Below, in pieces: positions 8,952-18,264 of a stretch of 60,708 nucleotides of DNA (positions within the stretch are counted from its first letter, which is position 1; every line of letters begins with the position of its first letter). The notes under the pieces are model-generated. The model worked only from the letters and a program-made list of their open reading frames with translations, had not been told where the DNA came from and did no database searches. Location: positions 1 to 60,708 of IMG/VR virus record IMGVR_UViG_3300042465_002807; one strand, given 5' to 3'. The translations under genes were made by a program, and so were the position numbers. Origin of the DNA: a virus.

Positions 8952-10247
8952 ATGTTTCTTTCAGAACAACTACAGAAGAAGTGGGAACCTGTTCTCAATC
9001 ACGACGGTCTCGGCGCGATTAAGGACAACTACCGTCGTGCAGTTACAGCCGTCGTTCTTGAAAACCAAGAAAAGGCTCTACGCGAAGAAAAGTCTGCACT
9101 TTTCGAAGACGCACCAGTAAATAACATTGCTGGTTCGGGTGCATCGAACATCGACCGTTATGATCCAATCCTCATCTCGCTCGTTCGTCGTTCACTTCCT
9201 AACCTAATGGCATATGACGTTGCTGGCGTTCAGCCAATGACTGGCCCAACTGGCTTGATCTTCGCAATGAAGTCAAACTACAGCGCACAAAACGGCGCAG
9301 AAGCTCTCTTCAACGAAGCAGATACCGACTTCTCGGGTGACGCAAACGGCGCAACTCATGAAGGTTCAAACCCAGTTGATGGTACTTACACAACTGGTGT
9401 TGCTATGCCAACATCAACCGCAGAAGCTCTTGGCACCGATGGTGGCGAAGCATTCGGCGAAATGGCATTCAGCATCGAAAAGACAACTGTAACTGCCAAG
9501 ACCCGTGCGCTTAAGGCTGAATACACAGTTGAACTGGCACAGGATCTTAAGGCTATCCACGGTCTTGATGCTGAATCAGAACTTTCGAATATTCTTTCGC
9601 AAGAAATTCTAAACGAAATCAACCGCGAAGTTATCCGCACAATCTACAAGGTTGCTAAGACTGGTGCTGCTTCAACAGCTACACCTGGTACTTTCGACCT
9701 TGACGTTGACTCGAACGGTCGTTGGAGCGTTGAGCGTTTCAAGGGTCTTCTGTTCAACATCGAACGTGACGCTAACGTAATCGCACAAGATACCCGTCGT
9801 GGTAAGGGTAACTTCATCATCTGTTCGTCAGACGTTGCCGCTGCTCTTGCAATGGCAGGTGTTCTAGACACAGGTCGCGCACTTCAAGGTTCGCCTTCGC
9901 TTGACGTTGATGATACTGGCAACACATTTGTTGGTACAATCAGCGGTAAGAAGGTTTACGTTGATCCTTACTCAGCTAACACAGGCGCTGCTAGCCAGTT
10001 CTACGTTGTTGGTTATAAGGGCGCTACAGCATATGATGCTGGTCTCTTCTATTGCCCATACGTTCCACTACAAATGGTTCGTGCAATCGACCCTAACAGC
10101 TTCCAGCCAAAGATTGGCTTCAAGACACGTTACGGCATGATCGCTAACCCATACGTAACACAGTCGAACGGCACAACTGACGGTGATACATTCACTGCCA
10201 ACCGCAACCAATACTATCGTCGCGTCAAGGTTACTAACCTTATGTAA
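8952..10247 (+). CDS. 23: Major capsid protein (gp23-like)
   Basis: Hexameric shell protein with the HK97 fold. 431 aa compared with 521 in T4. Conserved gp23 segments include LVRRSLPNLMAYDVAGVQPMTGPTG near residues 77-97, the ALKAEYTVELAQDLKAIHGLD helix near 185, and a C-terminal IGFKTRYGMIANPY. The N-terminus is basic/acidic with a candidate gp21 cleavage site LFE at residues 50-52, implying a propeptide of about 52 residues. Codon use is the most biased in the window (many TTC, AAC, CGT), as expected for the most abundant protein. AAGGAGA precedes ATG 8952. Confidence 0.97.
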   Translation: MFLSEQLQKKWEPVLNHDGLGAIKDNYRRAVTAVVLENQEKALREEKSALFEDAPVNNIAGSGASNIDRYDPILISLVRRSLPNLMAYDVAGVQPMTGPTGLIFAMKSNYSAQNGAEALFNEADTDFSGDANGATHEGSNPVDGTYTTGVAMPTSTAEALGTDGGEAFGEMAFSIEKTTVTAKTRALKAEYTVELAQDLKAIHGLDAESELSNILSQEILNEINREVIRTIYKVAKTGAASTATPGTFDLDVDSNGRWSVERFKGLLFNIERDANVIAQDTRRGKGNFIICSSDVAAALAMAGVLDTGRALQGSPSLDVDDTGNTFVGTISGKKVYVDPYSANTGAASQFYVVGYKGATAYDAGLFYCPYVPLQMVRAIDPNSFQPKIGFKTRYGMIANPYVTQSNGTTDGDTFTANRNQYYRRVKVTNLM

Positions 10248-10253
10248 TCGATA

Positions 10254-10314
10254 CCTTCCCATTAGAGGAAGGGTTGCAAGAAACTGGGGGGAGCAGAAAT
10301 GCTCTCCCCTTTTT
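10254..10314 (+). terminator. Tandem hairpins with intrinsic terminator after major capsid gene
   Basis: A first hairpin pairs CCTTCC (10254-10259) with GGAAGG (10267-10272). A second, stronger one pairs GGGGGGAGCA with TGCTCTCCCC (one G-U pair) around a GAAA tetraloop at 10286-10309, followed by five T residues. It closes the capsid transcript; a new late promoter starts immediately after. Confidence 0.9.
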
Positions 10315-10317
10315 CGT

Positions 10318-10325
10318 TATAAATA
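10318..10325 (+). promoter_or_regulatory. T4-type late promoter TATAAATA
   Basis: Exact TATAAATA directly downstream of the capsid terminator and 17 bases before the next ATG, so it restarts transcription for the tail-tube-fold gene. Confidence 0.78.
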
Positions 10326-10341
10326 ATAGACGGAGAAAGAT

Positions 10342-10878
10342 ATGTCAAGAAGAACATTAGATACCCCAAGCACCTTAAATTATCTGAAACCAAATGGTTT
10401 TCAGTTTAATATCGACACGCTTCCTAATGTCTCATTCTTTTGTCAGTCTGCTATGATTCCTGCACTGTCAATTGGTAATGCATATGTTGCTAACCCCTTA
10501 GTAGACTTCACTGTTCCTGGTACCAATCTTACATACGATGAATTGACCATAAAGTTTATTGTTCAAGAAAACTTTCAAAACTATATCGAACTTCACGATT
10601 GGTTAATTGGTCTAGGCTTTCCAGAAGAACGTGAACAATATAAACAATTTAAACAGGCTAGAGGCGGTACAGAAAAAGGATTTAGTAGCTCAGGTGACTA
10701 TTCCGATGGAACATTAGTTGTTCTAGATTCTGATCTAAATAAAACAATGGAAATCAAATTCATCGATTGTTATCCTACATCGTTGCAGGGTCTTGAATTT
10801 GACATTAGTGATGGTAATGCCCAGTATCTAACAGCACAAGTAACTTTTAGATATACAATGTATAAGTTTGTCCAATAA
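10342..10878 (+). CDS. Tail-tube-fold tail protein (gp19 paralogue or gp3-position tail completion protein)
   Basis: 178 aa with the same strand pattern as the tube protein: GFQFNIDTLPNVSFFCQSAMIP, then VPGTNLTYDELTIKFIVQENF, a helix YIELHDWLIGLGFP, and a C-terminal LTAQVTFRYTMYKF strand. In related T4-like phages the gene between 23 and uvsY is often annotated as gp3, tail completion and sheath stabiliser (T4 gp3 is 176 aa), so the size and position fit gp3 while the pattern fits a gp19/gp54-like tube initiator. I cannot decide between them. It has its own late promoter and a GGAG-like ribosome binding site. Confidence 0.6.
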   Translation: MSRRTLDTPSTLNYLKPNGFQFNIDTLPNVSFFCQSAMIPALSIGNAYVANPLVDFTVPGTNLTYDELTIKFIVQENFQNYIELHDWLIGLGFPEEREQYKQFKQARGGTEKGFSSSGDYSDGTLVVLDSDLNKTMEIKFIDCYPTSLQGLEFDISDGNAQYLTAQVTFRYTMYKFVQ

Positions 10879-10894
10879 CGATTGAGGTTATATT

Positions 10895-11335
10895 ATGAAA
10901 TTGTCAGAAGTCCAAGAAATGTGGACGAGTGATTCTAAAATAGATGAGTTAAATCTAGGTAGAGAATCCACAAAAACACCAGAATTACATGCAAAGTATT
11001 TGAATATTCTTTCGAATACTAAACTGCAACTGCGAAAAGCAGAAGCAGATTACTATCGTTTGCGCCGCGATAAAGCAAAATACTTTCGTGGTGAAATGAC
11101 TCATGATGAACTACAAGATAAGGGTTGGGACCAGTATCAGGGCCTAAAGCCATTGAAGCATGATATGGAAGACCGCATCAACTGCGATGAAGATATCATC
11201 CGTGCTATGGATAAAGTGGAATATGTCAAAGCTCTACTCTATCAGTTGGAGCAAATTATACGCTCACTAAATAGTAGAACATGGGATATTAAGAATGCCA
11301 TTGAGTGGACTAAATTTACAAACGGGCTAATGTGA
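10895..11335 (+). CDS. uvsY: Recombination mediator UvsY
   Basis: Loads UvsX recombinase onto single-stranded DNA covered by gp32. 146 aa (T4 UvsY 137 aa), helical and charged, with the recognisable N-terminal LSEVQEMWTSDSKID and the central LRKAEADYYRLRRDKAKYFRGEMT segment. It lies directly before uvsW, as in T4-like phages, and its stop overlaps the uvsW GTG start (ATGTGAGTG). Confidence 0.95.
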   Translation: MKLSEVQEMWTSDSKIDELNLGRESTKTPELHAKYLNILSNTKLQLRKAEADYYRLRRDKAKYFRGEMTHDELQDKGWDQYQGLKPLKHDMEDRINCDEDIIRAMDKVEYVKALLYQLEQIIRSLNSRTWDIKNAIEWTKFTNGLM

Positions 11336-12813
11336 GTGATCTAACAGTTTCCAAGAAAAACGAGGTGCACCTAAAGGTTGATTGTGACCCAGGTATCGCC
11401 CAAGAAATAAACGATTACTTCACTTTTGAAGTCCCGGGTGCACGTTTCATGCCAACGTATCGTGCCAAACTATGGGACGGTAAAGCTAGACTGTTCAACA
11501 TCTGGACAAAAGAACTTTACGTCGGTCTGCTACCGTATCTCAGAGAGTTTGCGGAGAGACTAGACTACACTGTAGACGTTGACATGGAACGGATTGGCGA
11601 CCCGGTTACTATGGAGGATGTGCAGAAGTTCGCGGAATCTTTGAACTTACATAGCCAAGATAAACCAATTGAGACTAGAGACTACCAGTTAGAAGCGGTT
11701 AAATACGCTATTCGTATCGGTCGCACACTGTTACTCTCGCCTACCGCATCTGGTAAATCGCTAATCATCTATCTGTTAATGCGCTATCACCAGCAATTTG
11801 GTCGGAAGCAATTGATTATTGTTCCTACAACTTCACTCGTAGAACAGATGTATAAGGACTTCCAAGACTACGCATCACACACTGACTGGTATGTATCTCA
11901 GAACTGCGCCAAGATTTACGCTGGACATGAAAAGTCAAACGAAGCATCGATTGTTATCTCCACGTGGCAGTCTATCTACAAGTTACCGAAGAAATTTTTC
12001 GCCGAGTTTGATGTTATCTATGGTGACGAAGCCCACTTGTTCAAAGCAAAGTCGCTGACATCTATCTTTGACAAATGCACTGAAACAAAGTATCGCATCG
12101 GTACCACAGGTACACTTGATGGGATGAAGACACACAAACTCATTCTTGAAGGTCTATTTGGTAAAGTCAAAAAAGTTATCTCGACTAAGGAACTGATGGA
12201 CCAAGGCTCAGTAGCCGATCTTGACATTCACTGCATTCTTCTGGACTACACGGACGAGGAAAAGAAGGCTCTAAAGACCTACACATACCAAGAAGAAATG
12301 GACTGGCTGGTCACACACCAAAAGCGCAACAACGTTATTAAGAATCTGGCTACCACACAGAAGGGCAATACGCTTGTTTTGTTTCAGTTTGTCGAAAAGC
12401 ATGGCCAAGTTTTGTATGACCTAATCAATAACAAGGTTGGAGATACTCGCCAAGTTTTCTTTGTCCATGGTGGCACAGATACACAACAGCGTGAGGCGAT
12501 TAGAGACATTACGGAAAAAGAAAAAGACGCAATAATAATTGCGTCCTACGGTACGTTTTCAACGGGTATAAATATAAGAAATCTGCACAATGTCATCTTC
12601 GCATCACCTTCGAAATCTCGTATTCGCAATCTACAATCTATCGGTAGAGGACTTCGAAAGGGTACTGACAAAACATCATGTAGACTATTTGATATCGGCG
12701 ACGACCTAACATGGAAGAGCCGTAAGAACTATACTCTTTCCCATATGGTGGAAAGAATTAAAATATATAATGAAGAAGGTTTCAACTACAAACTTGTGAG
12801 AATACAGCTATGA
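11332..12813 (+). CDS. uvsW: DNA/RNA helicase UvsW
   Basis: SF2 helicase that processes R-loops and branched recombination intermediates and helps switch replication from origin to recombination mode. 493 aa (T4 UvsW 503 aa). Motifs: Walker A SPTASGKS near residue 138, DEAH box GDEAH near 232, motif III TGTLDG near 262, and motif VI SIGRGLRKG near 440. Translation starts at GTG 11332, overlapping the uvsY stop, so it is coupled to uvsY. Confidence 0.96.
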   Translation: MSDLTVSKKNEVHLKVDCDPGIAQEINDYFTFEVPGARFMPTYRAKLWDGKARLFNIWTKELYVGLLPYLREFAERLDYTVDVDMERIGDPVTMEDVQKFAESLNLHSQDKPIETRDYQLEAVKYAIRIGRTLLLSPTASGKSLIIYLLMRYHQQFGRKQLIIVPTTSLVEQMYKDFQDYASHTDWYVSQNCAKIYAGHEKSNEASIVISTWQSIYKLPKKFFAEFDVIYGDEAHLFKAKSLTSIFDKCTETKYRIGTTGTLDGMKTHKLILEGLFGKVKKVISTKELMDQGSVADLDIHCILLDYTDEEKKALKTYTYQEEMDWLVTHQKRNNVIKNLATTQKGNTLVLFQFVEKHGQVLYDLINNKVGDTRQVFFVHGGTDTQQREAIRDITEKEKDAIIIASYGTFSTGINIRNLHNVIFASPSKSRIRNLQSIGRGLRKGTDKTSCRLFDIGDDLTWKSRKNYTLSHMVERIKIYNEEGFNYKLVRIQL

Positions 12814-13175
12814 CCGACGTGACTGTTCTACGATTAAAAAATGGCGAGACACTCATTGCTGGTGTTCGCCAAGAAGAAAATAATATGTGTTGGGTAGACG
12901 ACCCAATCCAAGTTGTGCCTATTCAGATAACTCACGAGGGAGTAAACGGAGAAACTTTTCTCTTGAAGCCGTGGATTGGAATTTCTAAGGATAAAAGTTT
13001 TCTTTTGAACGCCGGGGAGATACTCACCTCTGGGTCATTAAAAGAAAATCTGCTACAGCAATACCTCATGTATATCGGCAACGAAGCGCCTGCGCCGATA
13101 GAAGAAATCGATGACTTTGATGAGATGGAAATGCTTCAAGCAAGAATACTAAGAAGCAAAGGATTACTTAATTGA
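12810..13175 (+). CDS. Small Sm-like (LSm-type) phage protein, copy 1
   Basis: 121 aa. The N-terminal half has the Sm-like strand pattern TVLRLKNGETLIAGV followed by a 'DP' turn and hydrophobic strands (DDPIQVVPI), which is shared with the 99 aa protein at 28876 (KLISGEEIIADI). Proteins of this kind in T4-like cyanophages are annotated as Sm/LSm-like or hypothetical. RNA binding is a family-level guess. The acidic C-terminal tail (IEEIDDFDEME) is unique to this copy. Starts on an ATGA overlap with uvsW. Confidence 0.5.
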   Translation: MTDVTVLRLKNGETLIAGVRQEENNMCWVDDPIQVVPIQITHEGVNGETFLLKPWIGISKDKSFLLNAGEILTSGSLKENLLQQYLMYIGNEAPAPIEEIDDFDEMEMLQARILRSKGLLN

Positions 13176-13249
13176 TTCATTCTTGAAGAGCTACACTCTT
13201 CTTATACCACAAGAATCACTACCTGTAAATACTTTTTTCAATAAAAATG

Positions 13250-13278
13250 TTGCTATATACAAAAAAATGTAGTATAAC
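13250..13278 (+). promoter_or_regulatory. Sigma70-type promoter for late sigma gene 55
   Basis: TTGCTA (13250-13255), 17-base spacer, TATAAC (13273-13278). The spacer end and -10 read AAATGTAGTATAA, shared with promoters at 28191 and 34791. The gp55 ATG follows with a GGAG site. Confidence 0.7.
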
Positions 13279-13302
13279 AAAATATATCATGATGGAGCCC
13301 AA

Positions 13303-13887
13303 ATGGTCAAGAATAGAAAAAATAATGTTCACTACGTAGATAACGCTTTGTTTCTTGAAAAGATTACAGAGTATAGAGAAAAGGTTTTGGCAGCTAAAGC
13401 TGAACCCGATTATGACCGTAGTAAAAAACCTCGCGTGCCTAATTATCTAGGTGAATGCTTCCTTAAGATTGCCAATCACTTGGCATATAAATCTAACTTC
13501 ATCAATTATACTTATCGTGAGGAAATGATTCTTGATGGAATTGAAAACTGCATTACTTACATCGATAACTTCGATCCTGCTAAGTCTAAGAACCCCTTTG
13601 CTTACTTCACACAGATTACATATTATGCCTTCTTACGCCGTATTGCGAAAGAGAAGAAGCAACAAGCAGCCAAGTATCGATACATCCGTAATCTAGATGT
13701 CCATGATTTGATTACACAAGATCATGACGGTGGTGATTATGGCAATGAGTTTATCGACTATCTCAAAAAGACTATCGATTTAGTAGAAGACTTCGACAAA
13801 CCAGCGGAAGTCAGTAACATTCCAAAGCGCCGACCTAAATATCTGGACAAGCAAAAAACTGTTGACTCTGGACTAGATTTAGAGTAA
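13303..13887 (+). CDS. 55: Late-transcription sigma factor gp55
   Basis: Directs host RNA polymerase to TATAAATA late promoters, acting with the gp45 sliding clamp. 194 aa (T4 gp55 185 aa). The sigma-region-2-like stretch is clear: ANHLAYKSNFINYTYREEM, then NCITYIDNFDPAKSKNPFAYFTQITYYAFLRRI near residues 85-118. It follows uvsW closely, as in T4-like relatives, and has its own sigma70-type promoter so it can be made before late genes. No gp33 co-activator gene was recognised in the window. Confidence 0.95.
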   Translation: MVKNRKNNVHYVDNALFLEKITEYREKVLAAKAEPDYDRSKKPRVPNYLGECFLKIANHLAYKSNFINYTYREEMILDGIENCITYIDNFDPAKSKNPFAYFTQITYYAFLRRIAKEKKQQAAKYRYIRNLDVHDLITQDHDGGDYGNEFIDYLKKTIDLVEDFDKPAEVSNIPKRRPKYLDKQKTVDSGLDLE

Positions 13888-13922
13888 TATGTAAATATCA
13901 CTCTAATTGAAAAGGTACATTT

Positions 13923-14264
13923 ATGGTTGATTCTCCTAAAGTTAATACTGCCGTTAAGTTTGTTTCTGACAACTGGTTCTCCCTGTTGATGCTCGGCGTT
14001 GTTTCTACCTCGTTGATTTCTGTTGTTAGTAGCGTTGCTGGACACCGCGAAGAGGTTCAAAATATTTCGGTTCAGAATGCCGGATGCATCTATCTCGAAT
14101 CATCTGATCTTGGCGAAGGCCAACACTACATGATTTGTAATGGGCAAATTGCATTGAAGCGCCTGCAGGATGCCGAAGCTATTGACCCTGAACAGGCGCT
14201 AGAGAAAGCAATTCCTGATGTCTCCAATGCTGCAACTCCTACGCCGGTTGCAGATAAAAAATAA
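13923..14264 (+). CDS. Hypothetical single-span membrane protein
   Basis: 113 aa with one hydrophobic segment near residues 19-38 (WFSLLMLGVVSTSLISVVSS), a short N-terminal cytoplasmic side, and a 75-residue soluble part containing two Cys (GCIYLESS and MICNG). I do not recognise it. AAAGG precedes the ATG at 13923. A TGTAAATA element at 13890 is one base off the late consensus. It lies between late sigma and the recombination nuclease operon. Confidence 0.6.
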   Translation: MVDSPKVNTAVKFVSDNWFSLLMLGVVSTSLISVVSSVAGHREEVQNISVQNAGCIYLESSDLGEGQHYMICNGQIALKRLQDAEAIDPEQALEKAIPDVSNAATPTPVADKK

Positions 14265-14272
14265 GGTAAATT

Positions 14273-14449
14273 ATGAGTAAGGAACTAAATGTTCCTGCAA
14301 TCGTTCAGCAGATGGTCGATACTATGCAGGACAAGGCAACGCCGTCTAATATCAGACATAACTATATGGTCACTGTAGAAAACATTCGTGACTATTGTGA
14401 TAAGGCGCTGGCACAATATGCAAAAGATAATGGATTGAAGCGTAAATGA
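14273..14449 (+). CDS. Hypothetical 58 aa protein
   Basis: Small open frame starting MSKELNVPAIVQQM, helical, with an AAGG ribosome binding site and a 4-base ATGA overlap with the exonuclease start. Its spacing and coupling support it as a real gene although no family is recognised. Confidence 0.6.
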   Translation: MSKELNVPAIVQQMVDTMQDKATPSNIRHNYMVTVENIRDYCDKALAQYAKDNGLKRK

Positions 14450-14985
14450 AAGTAACCGATCATAATACCGTTCATGTAATGATTGACTTGGAAACTCTAT
14501 CTACTAGAGCCAACGCGACCATTCTTTCTATTGGTGCTACCAAGTTCACTATCGGTGAAGGTATTATCGATAAGTTCTACTGTAACATCGATGCTAAATC
14601 TTGTAAGGCTGCGGGGCTTCATGTGGACAAGTCTACCATTGACTGGTGGATGCAGCAAAGCGCCGCTGCAAGAGACGCACTTCTTATCGATCAACTACCT
14701 CTCACGGATGCTCTACAGCGGTTTACTGACTGGATTGGCAAAGATAAAGTCATGCCATGGGGCAACGGCGCTTCGTTTGATATCACCATTTTGGAGTCCG
14801 CATACACTGCGGTCGAAATGATATATCCGTGGCGTTACAGCAACATCATGTGTTATCGCACGGTGATGAACCTTATGGGTCTTAGTAATGCTAAGATTCG
14901 TGCAGCCGAAAATGATACTCATCACCATGCCCTAGATGATGCTATCAGCCAGACCAATACACTACTTGGAATTCTAAAGTCATGA
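14446..14985 (+). CDS. DEDDh 3'-5' exonuclease (DexA-like / Rv2179c-like)
   Basis: Probable 3'-5' exonuclease acting on DNA or RNA ends. 179 aa with MIDLETLS (Exo I, D and E ligands) near residue 12, WGNGASFDITIL (Exo II) near 105, and HHALDDAISQ (Exo III with DEDDh His) near 163. The WWMQQ segment near residue 67 is typical of the T4 DexA and Rv2179c-like group. It is shorter than T4 DexA (227 aa). Coupled by an ATGA overlap to gene 47, so it belongs to the recombination-repair operon. Confidence 0.8.
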   Translation: MKVTDHNTVHVMIDLETLSTRANATILSIGATKFTIGEGIIDKFYCNIDAKSCKAAGLHVDKSTIDWWMQQSAAARDALLIDQLPLTDALQRFTDWIGKDKVMPWGNGASFDITILESAYTAVEMIYPWRYSNIMCYRTVMNLMGLSNAKIRAAENDTHHHALDDAISQTNTLLGILKS

Positions 14986-16037
14986 AAATTGCGTTGATTA
15001 CAGACACACACTTCGGTGCTAGGTCTGATTCCATTCCGTTCGATAACTTCTTTGCGAAGTTTTACACAGAAACATTCTTCCCACATCTGGAACGGGAAGG
15101 CATCAAGACTATCATTCACCTCGGTGATGTCTTCGATCGGCGCAAGTTTATAAATTATAATACGTTGAAGAAGTGTCGTGAGTATTTCTTTGACAAGACC
15201 AGGGATTTGGGCATCGATGTTCATATGATTGCTGGTAACCACGACACTTTCTTCAAGAATACAAATGATGTAAACTCTCTGGACCTTCTGCTCCGTGAAT
15301 ATGAGAACATTATTACATATTCAGATGCGGAAGAAATTAGATTGGACGGAAAGAATCTACTGCTTGTTCCATGGATTTGTTCTGGGAATTATTCAGAAAC
15401 TATGGAGGTAGTAAAGAAAAGTAATGCACAAGCAGTTTTTGGACACTTTGAATTTTCAGGTTTCGAAATGTATCGTGGGCATAAAAATGACCACGGAATG
15501 GACACTGTTGACTTTGATAGATTTCCTCTCGTTTGTAGTGGTCATTTTCATCATCGCAGCAGGTCTGGCAATATTGTCTATCTTGGTAATACCTATGAGT
15601 TTACTTGGAATGATTATAATGATCCGAGAGGCTACCACATTTACGATACGGAAACTAATGAGGTAGAATTCTATGAGAACCCATTTAAAATCTTTCATAA
15701 GATTTACTATGATGACACTACTAACGACATCGATCTGCTTGATCTTAGCGCACTTGTGGGGAGTTGCGTTCGGTTAGTAGTCGTCAAGAAAACCGATTTT
15801 TATAAGTTTGACCGCTTCGTTGATAAGTTGTATGACCTAAATCTTATCGAACTAAAAATCATTGAAGACTTTTCTGAATTTGAAGCAGAAGCAATGGATG
15901 ACGAGGAACTAAATGTAGAAGATACTATGTCTGTTCTGTCTGATTTTGTTGACACTATTCAAACCGACCTTGAAAAGAACCGGATTAAGAACATTCTACA
16001 AACACTCTATGTTGAGGCACAGAACGTTACAGTATGA
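14982..16037 (+). CDS. 47: Recombination endonuclease subunit gp47 (SbcD/Mre11-like)
   Basis: Metallophosphoesterase subunit that with gp46 resects DNA ends and degrades host DNA. 351 aa (T4 gp47 339 aa). All phosphoesterase motifs are visible: ITDTHFGAR at residues 5-13, HLGDVFDRR near 46, AGNHDTF near 86, FGHFEF near 152 and SGHFHHRS near 180. It overlaps the exonuclease before it and gene 46 after it by four bases each. Confidence 0.97.
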   Translation: MKIALITDTHFGARSDSIPFDNFFAKFYTETFFPHLEREGIKTIIHLGDVFDRRKFINYNTLKKCREYFFDKTRDLGIDVHMIAGNHDTFFKNTNDVNSLDLLLREYENIITYSDAEEIRLDGKNLLLVPWICSGNYSETMEVVKKSNAQAVFGHFEFSGFEMYRGHKNDHGMDTVDFDRFPLVCSGHFHHRSRSGNIVYLGNTYEFTWNDYNDPRGYHIYDTETNEVEFYENPFKIFHKIYYDDTTNDIDLLDLSALVGSCVRLVVVKKTDFYKFDRFVDKLYDLNLIELKIIEDFSEFEAEAMDDEELNVEDTMSVLSDFVDTIQTDLEKNRIKNILQTLYVEAQNVTV

Positions 16038-17749
16038 TTATTTTTAACACTATTCGTTGGAAGAACTTTCTTTCAACCGGCAATCAGTTTACTGAAATCA
16101 AACTGGACCGCTCACCCAATACCCTCATAGTCGGTGAGAACGGCGGTGGAAAGTCCACGATGCTTGACGCATTGTGTTATAGCCTTTTCGGTAAGCCGTT
16201 TCGTAATATCAATAAACCGCAGCTGGTAAACTCCATCAACAAGAAGCAACTGTTGGTTGAGGTGGAATTCCAATCTGGGCGTAAGTCTTATAAGATTGTT
16301 CGTGGTATCAAGCCAGGTCTTTTTGAAATCTATGTTGATGGTGAACTGTTGAACCAAGATGCAGCCGCTAGAGATTATCAAAAGTATCTTGAGGAATCAA
16401 TTCTCAAGTTGAACTACAAGTCTTTCACTCAGATTGTAATTCTTGGTTCAGCCTCATTCACGCCGTTTATGCAGTTGCCGTCTGGTACTCGCCGTGAAAT
16501 CATTGAAGACCTACTTGACATTCAAATCTTTACCACTATGAATGTGGTGTTGCGTGACAAGTTGAATGCTCTTAAAGACCAAATTCAAGATGCTGACGGT
16601 AAGCTGGAAGTTTTGAAGCAGAAAGCATCAATTCAAAAGGAATATGTTGACACACTGGAGACAAATCGTGAAAAGAGAGTTGACGAGATATTGGGACGTA
16701 TTGAGGCTGGCGAAAGGCAGATTGAAAGTCTTACAAATCTCGCCGCTGATTTGGAGGGGCAGAAAGTTTCGGTTGAAGAAGCCCAAAAGAGTCTCGGAGA
16801 CCTTGCAGACAAGCAAAAGAAACTCGACTCCTTTAAAACCAAATTTTCCACCCAACTCCGCGATCTCCAAAAAGAGGTGGCATTCTACAAGGAAACAGAT
16901 GAGTGTCCGACCTGTCGGCAGGGGATTGCTCACGACCATAAAGAAACCATCGTATCATCCAGACAAGAGAAAATGCAAGAACTATCTTCTGGAATGGAGA
17001 AGTTACAAGAAGAGTTTACAAAACTTGAGGAACTTATCGCGGAAAATGAGACTCTCTCCGAACAAATTTCTAAACTGAATAAAGAAATTATCACGCACAA
17101 CAACGAAATGATTGTTCAACAAAGATTGATTCAAACTCTTAATCTGGAACTGAATGATATTACATCTAAAACTGGTGATATAGATACTGAAAAGAATAAG
17201 CTAAAGACTTATGCTAAGGAAGTTCTGGCTCAGAACGAAGAAAAGGCCAAGTTGAATGAAGAAAAGCATTACATGGATGCTGTCTCCACTCTCCTCAAGG
17301 ACACTGGTATTAAGACTAAGATTATTCGGCAGTATCTTCCAGTTATCAATAAATTGGTGAATAAATACTTACAATCAATGGACTTCTTTGTGCAGTTTAA
17401 TCTGGATGAAAAGTTCGATGAAACTATCAAGTCTCGCCATCGCGATGACTTTAGTTATGCTTCATTCTCAGAAGGTGAAAAGCAACGTATTGACCTAGCA
17501 CTTCTCTTTACATGGAGAACTATTGCTAAGATGAAGAATAGCGTGGCTACCAATCTTTTGATTTTGGATGAGGTATTTGATAGTTCACTAGATAACAACG
17601 GTACAGATTATGTTATGTCTCTACTTGATACTTTGGGTGAAGACACCAATGTATTTGTTATCAGTCATAAGGGTGACCAACTGTTCGATAAGTTCCGCAG
17701 TTTGATTAAGTTTGAAAAGAAAAATAACTACAGTGAGATGGTGATATAA
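16034..17749 (+). CDS. 46: Recombination endonuclease subunit gp46 (SbcC/Rad50-like)
   Basis: ABC-type ATPase partner of gp47. 571 aa (T4 gp46 560 aa). Walker A GENGGGKST near residue 36; long coiled coils flank a zinc hook CPTC near residue 293; ABC signature SFSEGEKQRIDLA near 485; Walker B LLILDEVFD near 515. The stop overlaps the deformylase start (TAATG). Confidence 0.97.
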   Translation: MIIFNTIRWKNFLSTGNQFTEIKLDRSPNTLIVGENGGGKSTMLDALCYSLFGKPFRNINKPQLVNSINKKQLLVEVEFQSGRKSYKIVRGIKPGLFEIYVDGELLNQDAAARDYQKYLEESILKLNYKSFTQIVILGSASFTPFMQLPSGTRREIIEDLLDIQIFTTMNVVLRDKLNALKDQIQDADGKLEVLKQKASIQKEYVDTLETNREKRVDEILGRIEAGERQIESLTNLAADLEGQKVSVEEAQKSLGDLADKQKKLDSFKTKFSTQLRDLQKEVAFYKETDECPTCRQGIAHDHKETIVSSRQEKMQELSSGMEKLQEEFTKLEELIAENETLSEQISKLNKEIITHNNEMIVQQRLIQTLNLELNDITSKTGDIDTEKNKLKTYAKEVLAQNEEKAKLNEEKHYMDAVSTLLKDTGIKTKIIRQYLPVINKLVNKYLQSMDFFVQFNLDEKFDETIKSRHRDDFSYASFSEGEKQRIDLALLFTWRTIAKMKNSVATNLLILDEVFDSSLDNNGTDYVMSLLDTLGEDTNVFVISHKGDQLFDKFRSLIKFEKKNNYSEMVI

Positions 17750-18264
17750 TGGATTTAATTAAGTTTACTGACCCCACACTTCGGGTTGAGCCAACAGCGT
17801 TTGATTTTGAAAAAGAAGATGCTAAGGATTTGACTGACAGACTATGGACAAAGTGCCGAGAACTAAAAGGTCTTGGCCTTTCTGCCAATCAAGTTGGTAT
17901 TGATGCTAAAGTTTTTGTCATGGGTACCGATGAAGAGAATAGAAAAAATGTTTTTAATCCTAAGATTGTTTCCTCGTCGGAAGAAACAAATCTTGCTAAA
18001 GAGGGTTGTCTAAGTTATCCTGGTCTGTGGCTGTCCATCAAACGCCCAGCCTCTATCACTGCATCATATCAGAATGTTGAAGGCGAATATATAGTTGAAG
18101 AGTTTACGGGATTACCTGCTAGAATCTTTCAACATGAATATGATCATATGCTTGGGTTGAATTTCTCTGACCATGCCTCTGAAATGAAAATGAAGATGGC
18201 TATGAAGTCCCTAGAAAAACGAGCAAAAAGGTATATTAGAAAATATGTCCAACACAACCTATGA
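17749..18264 (+). CDS. Peptide deformylase
   Basis: Removes the formyl group from N-terminal Met of new proteins. 171 aa with all three deformylase motifs: GLSANQVG at residues 43-50, EGCLSYPG with metal-ligand Cys87, and QHEYDH with His129, Glu130 and His133. Viral deformylases are known from marine T4-like phages. It is an auxiliary enzyme inserted in the 47/46 operon by TAATG coupling, and it overlaps the following hypothetical gene by 20 bases. Confidence 0.93.
   Translation: MDLIKFTDPTLRVEPTAFDFEKEDAKDLTDRLWTKCRELKGLGLSANQVGIDAKVFVMGTDEENRKNVFNPKIVSSSEETNLAKEGCLSYPGLWLSIKRPASITASYQNVEGEYIVEEFTGLPARIFQHEYDHMLGLNFSDHASEMKMKMAMKSLEKRAKRYIRKYVQHNL

Noticed and set aside
13189-13210. GAAGAG/CTCTTC inverted repeat before the gene 55 promoter
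   Set aside because: Short stem without a following T-run; no terminator or operator can be supported.
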